A stretch of 64,000 nt of DNA from Morchella semilibera (Eukaryota > Ascomycota > Pezizomycetes > Pezizales > Morchellaceae): assembly GCA_009192285.1 (NCBI GenBank), contig CM018608.1:824201-888200 (forward strand), given 5' to 3'. Below the pieces are notes generated by a model that ran no database searches, was not told the origin of the DNA, and saw nothing but the letters and a program-made list of their open reading frames with translations. Position 1 is the stretch's first letter. Every line of letters starts with the position of its first letter. Made by a program: the position numbers and the translations under genes. Below are positions 55,514 through 64,000 of the stretch, in pieces.

Positions 55514-58500
55514 CTACAAAATACCCCACCCCTCCTTCCCAGCCTCCACATTCGCAATAACCACCGCCTCCGCCCCAGCCCTAACCTCCACGCTCCTCTC
55601 ACCAGTCCACTCAACGGCCACCACGCCCCTCCACGCCCTCGCGGCGCCCAGCGCCTCCCTCCTCCTCGGCATCAGCACCCCCGGCGGGCCATCACTCCCG
55701 CCAATGAAGCTCAGCAGCCCACTCGCAAACCTCCACACGAGGACGCACCCCTCCTCCACGTCCACCCCAAGCATGTACCTTCCGTCCGCGCTGAAGGCCA
55801 GCCAGGCCGCCATCCCCACGTGGCCCTGCAGCACATTCATCTCGCACGCGGCCTTGAGGTCGAAGATGAGGACGGCGCCGGGCGAGACGGAGAGCGCGAG
55901 GCGCTGCGTGGGCCGGTGGAAGGCAACGCCCGGGTAGGCGTCCACGAGCTCGTTGACGAGCTCGGTCACGGCCGGGAGCACCCGCTCGCGCAGCGGCGAC
56001 GACGGGTCCAGGATCTTGACCACGGCGGCGACGAGGAGCGTCAGTACGTCGCGGAGGAGGAGCGGGTCGGTGCGCACGATGGCGGTGACGATGCGCATTG
56101 CGGAGACGCAGATGGTGGTGGCGGTGGAGAGGGTCGCGGCGGTGGATTGCGTCGGGGAGGAGGTGCCGTGGGCGATGTTGTTGGCTAGGCCTGAGCCTAG
56201 CAGGGGCGAGTTTGTGCGGGCGATGGAGAGGATGCAGGTGTGTAGGGTTTGCCGGCGGGAGTCGGGGAAGGAGTCGGGGCTGGTGGAGGAGATGCGGATG
56301 AGGATGTGGATTACCTGTATATATTGTTAGTAGAGAAGACCGGAGGAGGGGAGGGACTTGCTTCAGCAGGGTCAAATAGGGACTGGAAGATAGCCCATCC
56401 ATCCCCGACGAGCTCTATGGCCGTATCCTGAAAGTGAGGATTCGAATCACCGAGTAGCAGCTCCACCGAGAGCGCAACATTCTTCTTGACGCTGGTCCGG
56501 GGCGTTAGAGTTTCCCATTTCCGGTAATATCAATCATTGACATGCCCACTCACCTCTGATCAATCTTGTCCGCATAGTCCGCCGTCAACTTTCCCAAGAT
56601 CACGACGCTGCGGACAATGTCTTTCGAGGAATACAGTTCCGGCGGGACCAGGACGGGGACTGTGCCTCTTGTGTCAATTATGATCCTTCAGGAGGAGGAG
56701 GAGGAGGAGGGAATACTCACGGAACCTCGACCAGTAAGAGACGGCGTCGTCCCGCCGTTCGTCCGTCAGGCGCCGCATGCAAATCTTCATGAGCATCCTC
56801 GCGGTCTTCCGGACGAGTACTAAAGAAAAAAACCAAAAATCAGCAAAACTATCATTTCCCCCGGACGAACGACGCCATACAATTCCGGTCCATCCAATAC
56901 TTAGCAAAGACGCCCAGCGCGGGGGCCCTCCCCGCGCCATCCAGCTGGCTATTCTCCACGGCCCTCTCCACAACCGTCTCAAAGACCGCCTCGTCGTCGT
57001 CGTCCCTCCCCGCGGCCGCCAACAGCCCGCCCACCAGCGCCAGCCCGGCCAGCAACACAATCCCCGTGACGGTGCCGCCAACGCCCCACAGGCGGTCCAG
57101 CGCCCCCGGCGCCAGCAACGAGACATGTTTCCCCGCGCCAATCTGCCCGAGCACGGCGGGCCCGCCCCCGCCCCCCCTCCTGCGGAAGAAGTAGCCCTCG
57201 ACGGCCGTGCGCCACGGATAATCGTCCTGCCGGGGCCACCCCAGCAGCTCGTCGGCGCCGCCAGGGACCAGCGCCGTCAGCAGCGACCGGGCCGCCACCA
57301 GCGCCGGGTGATTCCCCACCACCACGCGCTCGGCGCGCCTCGTGCGCTGCCGCGCAACGTCCACCGCGCCCTGAAGCGTGTCCAGCACGCCCTTGACGTC
57401 CACCACCATGGCCGGCAGGCCCTCCTCGCAGAACCGCAGACACGCCTTCACGGCCGCGTCCATGCCCACGGGGCCTTCGTTCTCCTCCTCGCCGTCCTCG
57501 TGCACGTCGTGCTCGAAGGCGCCAACCCGCACCTCGTGCCACCCCTCGTCCGCTAGGTCCGCCGCATACACCCCCCCACCCCCGGCTGTTGTGGCAGCGC
57601 TGCCACGGCTTGACGGCGGCGGCGGCTTCAGCACGCCGCCCTCCTCCTCGCCGAGATCCCACTCGCGCCGCGCCCGTCCTCGTATGTCAGCAGCACCACG
57701 TTCTGCGCGGGCTTGGTGGCCACGGAGGTCAGGTGGAGGTAGTCGTGCGAGGGGAAGGTTGCCATGATCCTTGCGCGCTCCACGTCCACGATGCTCGCCG
57801 TGCCATCGGCGGCCGAGACGAAGAGCGTGGAGCGCAGGCGCTTGCCCAGCGTTGTCGGCAGGATGTTTGCGGATGCGATTGGCGTCGCCGAGAGCGGGAG
57901 GCGCCGCCGCGGCGGCTGCAGGCCCGGCGCGTCGACGATGAAGAGCTCGCCCGCTGTGGTCCCCACCACTAGGTATTCTTTGGCCGTGGCGTGGCGGCCC
58001 GGCGGCGTGTAGTCGCCGATCTTGACGCGGCGGAGGAGGCAGATGCGGGCGGTGGTGGCCGGGAGCGGGATCTGGGCGGTCGGCGCGGCGTAGGAGAGGA
58101 GGAAGGTGGAGAGGGTGTGTAGGTGGAGGACGGGGCCGTGGGCGAAGACGAGCAGGTTGGCGAATATGGCCGAGCATGTACATATTGGCTCTCCTGTGTC
58201 TTCCGGGGGAGCCGGGGCGAATAGTACTAGAGGGGCGGAAATTTGAGAAATGCGGGTTAGTCGATCATTGACACTGCATATATATATCACAAGTAAAAAA
58301 AAAGGATGTTTTTGAGTAATTGATGTATTTATATTAGAGATTAGAAAAAATATATGCACACCTTCTTTATTGTCACTCCATTCGATATCACCGCTGCTGC
58401 CGTCTGTGAGCGAGAACGACCCAACAGCCAGGCCGCCCTGCGGGGACCTTTCGCCCGCCCCCTTATCCGGGGAGAACGCAGCCACAACACCCCAATGGCC

Positions 58501-59511
58501 CTTCCTCCTCCTCTCCGAGAAGGCCATAACCACAGCCTTCTCGTCCTCCCGCACGGACTCGGGGCGCCTAAACGTGCGCGCAAGGCCCCACAGGCCGTCC
58601 TGCCCGCGCCGGACCACACACCCGTCCCCATTCCCGGCCCAAACGAAGACGACCCCGCGCCTCTCAAAGACCTCGTACCCGACGATCTCGCGGCCGCCAT
58701 GCATCCCGACCGACCCGCGGGGCGCAAACGAGTGGTCCGCGGCATACACGGTGACGCCGCGGCGCTGCACAAGGACATAGTCGCTGTCGGCGGCCCTCTC
58801 GAACCCCACCACAAGGCCCCAGGCGTCGCTGCTCTCCGCGGGGAACAGCCGCTGGTGCTCCCTCTCCACACAGACCGTGCCGCCCCGCTTCTGGAGGGCC
58901 CACCCCTGCACCAGCCCGTCGGGCATCCATGCCAGGATCTCGCGGCCGCCCGCGGCCACCGCGGGAAGCGGCCAGTCGACGCTCCCCGTCCACTGGAACA
59001 CGCGCTGCAGCGTCTCCGCGTTGAGGACCGCGATCTCGGTGCTGCACCCGTAGACGACGATGGCGGGGTCTACCACTGCTGGTGGGACGGCGGTGGTGGT
59101 GTGGCGCGGGACGAGCCGGAAGCCTTTGGGGCTTGAGGAAAGGGTGGAGGGCACGGACTGTAGGCAGCGGCCGTCGCGCAGGCACCACTTGCTCATGCGG
59201 CTGGAGGAGTCGAGCGTCAGGAGGAGGGTCTCGGTGCCGGACTCGGTGCGGGCGGGGAGGGCGCCGAGGGATAGGATTGGGGAGCGGTGGCCGCTGAGGC
59301 GGGCGTGTGGGCGGAGGGTAATGGCATGGCTGTCACTATTACTACTACTACTACTACTGGAGAGGAGGAGAAGCTCGCCGCAGGAGAGGCCCAGGACGAG
59401 ACAGTCGGGGAGAAGGAATTTTGCTACGGTTATTGTGGACCCGTGGGGGACGAAGGAGCGGTTGCCCTTGTCCCAGTGGGCGAAGGGCAGGAGGAATGAC
59501 AGCGAGGTCAT
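55514..59511 (-). CDS. WD40-repeat protein, WDR7/rabconnectin-3beta-like
   Basis: Large WD40 protein. The WDR7 class partners with DMXL/RAV1-type proteins in V-ATPase assembly; that role here is inferred. Exons: 59511-58362, 58226-56881, 56819-56721, 56665-56554, 56491-56362, 56314-55514, about 1212 residues. The N-terminal half has WD repeats (LSGHRSPILSLG, LDSSSRMSKWCLRDGRCLQS, SADGTASIVD), the middle is helical with a hydrophobic stretch (GTVTGIVLLAGLALVGGLLA), and the C-terminus returns to WD repeats (LQGHVGMAAWLAFSADGRYM), as in WDR7. The intron at 56315-56361 begins GCAAGT and ends TACAG, a GC-AG intron. Near 57665-57675 one base is needed to connect the N-terminal frame (YEDGR) to the next (REWDLGEEEG). 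Coding is very GC-rich, and long antisense frames are artefacts. Confidence 0.72.
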
Positions 59512-60105
59512 TTGGGGGTAAGTATACTAAGTTCTGAAGGACCTAGAGAGAGAGAGAAGTGGAAGACTTGAATTGGACCGTATATAGCTATTTGTAGATA
59601 CTGATGATACTGATGATGGTTGACGGAGCTGAGCTTTGTGGTGTTGATGTTGGAAATTACCGGATCGGGTTAGAGGGAATGGTGGACTGAGCCGCATCAT
59701 GTGAAAGCTCCGAACAATTAAACCGACGACGTCGATGAAGACGAAGATGAAGAGATGAAGATGTGAAGATGTGAAGATGTGAATGCCCCGATATATCAAG
59801 AGCAGAAATCGAATTGAGCATTCCCGACAGCTTCAATTCCAATTCAGTCATCATCGCTGCCCTGACCCGCCATTCGATTCATCTGAGCACGGTTCACCTC
59901 ATTTCATTTCCTTTGCCGCAACCGTGCAATATTAATTTACTATTATTGATATATTACAAGCTGATATTATTACTATTCTGCATATTATTATTATTACTAT
60001 CATCATCTCCTCATCCCCTTTCCCGCAAGATTAAAAACACCCGGGAGCTGTGCACTCAACTCCTTCTTAACCCATCTCCAGACCCTCAGCTCCAATATAT
60101 CCACA
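59512..60105. promoter_or_regulatory. Divergent promoter region between the WD40 and glutaredoxin genes
   Basis: 594 bp between divergent starts. It has GATGAAGA/GATGTGAA repeats at about 59730-59785 and an AT-rich ATTATTATTACT tract at about 59935-60000, standing out against the GC-rich neighbours. Promoter function is inferred from orientation. Confidence 0.5.
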
Positions 60106-60950
60106 ATGCCCTCCTCCCGCCGCATCAAGCTCTTCGGCGTCGCAGCCCTCACCGTGACCCTCATCCTCCTCTACCTCCGGGTACGTCCCCCCCCCCTCCT
60201 CCCACTGATCTGACCTGACCTGACCTCCCCCAGTCCACCAGCTACACCGACAGCCAATCGCGCTACCTCAAGGCCCTCGCCGACATATCCGAAAAGGAGC
60301 GACACCAGCACCACCAGAGCGAGTCCCTCGTGCCCCCCGCGGACCACAGCCAGGACCTCAGCGACTCGGCCGGCGTCGCCGAGCGCCTGCGCAAGGCCGA
60401 GGACGCAGCAAAGAAGGCGGCCGCGGAGAAGGCGGGCCCAAAGCCGGACTCGCCAAAGAAGGTGGAGGACAGCAGGAAGGCCCTGGGCGGCGGGAGCCAG
60501 GATGTCATGGAGGACAAGAACAAGCTGGGGCCGCAGGAAGAGTACGACCCGTTGGTCGACATTGCGGATTACATGAAACGGGCCCCGAGTATGTCCCCCC
60601 CCCCCCCTTTGCTGGTGATGGCGGGCTGACAGACGCTCCAAACAGTCGTGGTCTTCTCAAAGTCGCACTGCCCGTACTCGATGCGCGCCAAGGCGCTCCT
60701 GACGGAAAAGTACAACATCGTGCCCGCGCCGATGATCGTGGAGCTGGACCAGCACGCGCACGGGCCCGAGATCCAGGCCGCGCTCGGGAAGAAGACGGGC
60801 CGCCGCACGGTGCCCAATGTCATGATCTCTGGCCGGAGCATCGGCGGGAGCGACGACATCCACGCCCTGGAGTCGGAGGGCACGCTGCAGGACACCATCA
60901 CGAGGATGGGCGGCAAGAGGATTCGGTCGATTGCTAGGCGGGTGGATTGA
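60106..60950 (+). CDS. Membrane-anchored glutaredoxin (GRX6/GRX7-like)
   Basis: Secretory-pathway glutaredoxin acting on protein-glutathione disulfides in the ER/Golgi lumen. Exons 60106-60180, 60234-60588 and 60646-60950 give 244 residues. Residues about 8-24 (LFGVAALTVTLILLYLR) form a signal anchor preceded by basic residues (SSRRIK). A charged, Lys/Glu/Asp-rich stem of about 100 residues follows. The thioredoxin-fold domain starts at IVVFSKSHCPYS with active site CPYS at residues 152-155 (one catalytic cysteine, as in yeast Grx7), followed by the TVPNVMISGRSIGGSDD glutathione-binding region. No ER-retention signal is visible at the C-terminus (IARRVD). The neighbouring WD40 gene is divergent. 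Confidence 0.9.
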
Positions 60951-63631
60951 GTTCTTTTGGCTTTTGGGGGGGGTTTTTCCTTTTGGGGAGGGTTGGGCTG
61001 GGTGGGTGTCATGGGGTTTGCGGAGTTTGAGCTCTTGTGTCAACTGGCGGGTTGGTTTGGCTTCCCCGGCTTGTGGGGATAGTCTACGGAAATTGTGTAG
61101 TCGTTCATGTAGTTTAGTTTTCTGAAATTGTGTAGCAGGTCTAATCAACTTTTGATACTTGTCTTGTCTGCATGCTTTCCCGGGTGAGAATATTTACAGT
61201 GCTGGTAATGACCCACGTACGGTTGAGTATTGTCTCTCGCGCAACCATCATTACCGTGATATGACATGTAGCTAAAGTGGGCATAACTGTTTTGGGGTGC
61301 ACTTGGATTTGTGGTTCGAGTTACGTTGAATGGTTTGCAGACTTGATCCCACCCCAATTAAGTACATACAGTGAACAGACTTGCTTGTCCGGTATGCTAC
61401 TACCATGCAAGGGCACTTACAAGGCGGTACAAAGGCAGAACCCTTACAAAAGGTATGTATGCACATGCCCTTAGGGCAATTGCACTGTGAACCGCGACTT
61501 GATACACCACATGTAGCGATTGCGGTCTAGGCCGTGGAATGGTTTGCCAAATACTCTAATTTCACCCCATCTTTGCCAGCCCGTATTGGTCGTAGGAGCC
61601 GGTACATACTCCATGTACAATTGTAGGGGCATGTATGCACTGCACTGGGACGGTAGACGCACTGTTCTTGGCCCCCACACCCGGGATCCGCAGGCTTCCA
61701 GAAAAAGCCAAGAGTGGGTGATGTGATGTTTGCCATACCTGCATCATCATGGAGCAGATTATGCTGTGTGTGTGTGTGTGTTGCTTTTTTGTCTTGGGGA
61801 AACATATCAGCAACAGCAACTCGTGCGTGTGTGAATTAGGTAGTAGAGGAGGTGGTTATGTTTTACCTGTCATGTCAGATCCGGGGGGGGGCATGTGTTG
61901 TAGTTCCAGGTTTGTATTCACCGTTGAAGGATGCAGTCAGTCAGTCAGATATGTCAAAATTAAAGGGGAGTGATGATCTCCGCTATTACCTGCTCCAAGC
62001 AGCAGTTGAGGTTGGGATTACTTATCGAGATCATCCTTATCTGATCTGATCAGATCATCACCAGCAAAAACAACAACACCACCACCAACAGCACCCAACA
62101 TCACCATCATCATCATCGTATTATAGCCCTGCATATGTATATATCTGATGTGCTGCACAATACTCGGAAATATAAACTCCATCATGTAGTGTAGGTAGGT
62201 CCTTCCAATGCCACCCTATCGGAGTTCCTACTGGGGCATCTCGCGCGGCATCTGAGTGGTTGAAACCCGATTGGTTCTCCCACCACCTCCATCCATCCCC
62301 GTTTCGTCCGTGCCCCCATTCGCGCGCGCCCAACCCCATGGAAGCCGGCAGGGGAAGCAGAAGAAGGAGAAGAAGAAGCTCTCCTTCGGTGGTGGAGTGA
62401 GTTTGATCGTCTATCGCAATTATCGCGGCGAGAGAGAGAGGCCTGAAGCGCAAAAAAAATAAAGATACTACCCCCCCCCCCCTTTCCGAAGTCTGTGTCT
62501 ATGTTTATTGGGCCAGTATTGTAGCAGTAGTAGCAGTATTGTAGTATCTCTTGGGCCCTTCCCCCTTCTTTGCCTCGTTCTCCTCCACACACACACTACA
62601 GACACACGGATACACATACACATACACATACAGCATACCCACTCACTTCCTTACTGCTTCAGTGATCTCACGTCTCGTCTCGTACCTGCAGCGTGACCCC
62701 TTGAGCAACCGACCGACCGACCGACCGACCGACCGAATCGGATCAGCGGTTCCTGCCTGCCTCCTTGTGCGACGAGCTTGTTTTGTTTGGGGCAAGATAA
62801 ACCTGGCCTGCCTGCTGGGACTGATTTTTTAGATTGGGGGCTTCAGGGGGGTTTTTTACTTTCCCTCCCTTTCCCTTTCAAAGGCCAAACAAACCCTCCC
62901 TTTCGCTCCTCCCTCACTCGTTTTCCATCACTCGACTTGAATAACGCTATATACGAGGTCGGGGGGGTCCAGGGCGCGGCGGATAGAGACCAATTACACA
63001 CATACACGCAGAGAGAGGGGGACCAAGAGGAAGAGGAAGAAGAAGAGTGAGAGAGAGGTGGGGACGTTTATAAGAAACGAGGGATCCGGGATCTCCCCCC
63101 CATTAATTACAGTAGTTTATTTCTGGGAGTCGGTACCTCTCTTTTCTTTTCTTTTCTTTTCTTTCTTTTCTTTTTTCTTCTCTTTTTTAATTATATATAT
63201 CAATCGGGGTTTCGGAGCAGCCCTTTTTTTATTTTTTTTATTTTTTTGCAAAAGAGTCGTCAGGGATTAACGATTACGAACCAGCCAGCCCAGCCACACT
63301 CGCTCACTCGCTCGCTCGCTCGCGCACAAACATTATTATTATTGCTGGCTATTATTGTATGGAACGGTGACCCTACAAACCCAAAGACTTCCTCCTCCCC
63401 CCCCTCCTCCTCCCCCCTTCCATTGTCTTGCATTGCCTTGTTCTTTTTTGCTCTTTTCCCTCTCACATCCCCTTACATCTATCTCTCTCAGGGATACACA
63501 GCCAGGGATTGAGAGATAGAGGAGAGAGAGAGAAAGAGAAGACAGAAGAGAGACAATCAGAAAAAAGAAGTGAGCGGAGAAAAAAAGGAAAAGGAAAAAG
63601 AAAAACAAAAAACAACTCCCCCGGATTCATC
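60951..63631. other. Intergenic region and long leader of the right-edge gene
   Basis: 2.7 kb without a recognised gene. Open frames at 61277-61973 and 62121-62592 are short and unlike known families. It contains simple sequence: GT runs near 61764-61780, an (ACCG)n run at about 62709-62735, CTTTT repeats near 63138-63185, and GA-rich runs near 63515-63600. The last kilobase is pyrimidine- then purine-rich, typical of a long fungal 5' leader. Confidence 0.5.
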
Positions 63632-64000
63632 ATGGCATCCTCACTCCCTCCACCGCCGCCCCCACGGGAGCCCGCAACAGCTCCACAACACCGACACTCA
63701 CACCAACCCACCAGCACGACCCCTCGCCACACCCGCGAAAAGCCCAGACGGAAATCCGTCCACTCCCGCCACCGCTCCATATCGTCCGCCAGCTCGCCGG
63801 AGGTGATCACGAATCTCGTCGACTCGCTCAGCAAGCTTTCGCCCGGGCCCCTCGAGAATCCCGCCCTGTACGGGGCCTTGGCTCCTCCCCGAGCAGCCAG
63901 ATCCCCCTGCACAGGAGGGAGCACCCCGGGTACGACTATACGGTAGGTGCTGGGCGCGAACACGCATTCCTCCATCCGGATGACGCCGCTTTGGCGCCTG
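63632..64000 (+). CDS. 5' end of an unidentified proline/serine/arginine-rich protein (cut by window end)
   Basis: Starts MASSLPPPPPPREPATAP after a purine-rich leader, then a basic Ser/His/Arg segment (KSVHSRHRSISSASS) and a more ordered VITNLVDSLSKLSPGPLENP. After about 63870 the ATG frame ends soon (TAG at 63944), but another frame reads GSSPSSQIPLHRREHPGYDY and then GREHAFLHPDDAALAP to the window end, which looks more protein-like. Adding one G to the GGGG run at about 63872-63875 would join them. I do not recognise the family from this fragment. Confidence 0.55.

Noticed and set aside
56777-59136. Large plus-strand frames across the WD40 gene
   Set aside because: Same GC-driven shadow effect; the minus strand carries WD repeats and consistent splice phases.

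Overview
This window looks like nuclear DNA of a filamentous ascomycete (Pezizomycotina, possibly an early-diverging lineage such as Pezizomycetes; this placement is inference). The grounds are compact genes split by many 46-90 nt GT-AG introns, pyrimidine-rich leaders, and a set of conserved fungal proteins whose motifs can be read directly. I recognised sixteen protein-coding genes, plus the 5' end of a seventeenth at the right edge. I saw no rRNA, tRNA, CRISPR array or virus-like element that I could support.

Layout. 0.7-2.0 kb: SEC9-type t-SNARE (+). 2.8-7.5 kb: SPT6 elongation factor (-), eight exons. 7.5-10.5 kb: gene-poor, with several short inverted-repeat elements. 10.5-13.0 kb: ataxin-10/CTR86-like gene (+). 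13.3-14.0 kb: TAF10 (+). 14.7-15.1 kb: small DUF1748 protein with an ATG-only first exon (-). 16.4-16.9 kb: LTO1 (-), divergent from cytosolic methionyl-tRNA synthetase at 17.5-20.2 kb (+). 21.0-23.4 kb: one continuous reading frame joining a MOB4/phocein domain to a pantetheine-phosphate adenylyltransferase (+). 25.8-27.6 kb: 3-phosphoglycerate dehydrogenase (+). 27.6-35.0 kb: 7.4 kb without a recognisable gene. 35.0-36.1 kb: CYS-3/MetR-like bZIP (+). 37.4-38.7 kb: BCD1-like zf-HIT protein (+). 38.7-42.3 kb: GGCCC-rich repeats. 42.4-43.3 kb: ribosomal protein eS8 (+). 44.3-48.8 kb: SNF2-family ATPase (+), convergent with a flavin monooxygenase/DUF6314 fusion at 49.0-51.4 kb (-). 51.4-55.5 kb: an array of about ten related stem-loop repeats. 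55.5-59.5 kb: WDR7/rabconnectin-3beta-like WD40 protein (-), divergent from a membrane-anchored glutaredoxin at 60.1-60.95 kb (+). 63.6 kb to the end: start of an unidentified gene.

The genes do not form a pathway cluster. They are housekeeping functions: secretion, transcription elongation and initiation, translation, CoA and serine synthesis, sulfur regulation, snoRNP assembly and redox. The most notable items are the MOB4-PPAT fusion, the stem-loop array whose stems show paired base changes, about 29 copies of the palindrome TACATGTA confined to non-coding DNA, and several TA-flanked MITE-like elements. Conserved host genes repeatedly need one extra base, mostly in homopolymers, to stay in frame. 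That pattern points to sequence errors more than to pseudogenes.
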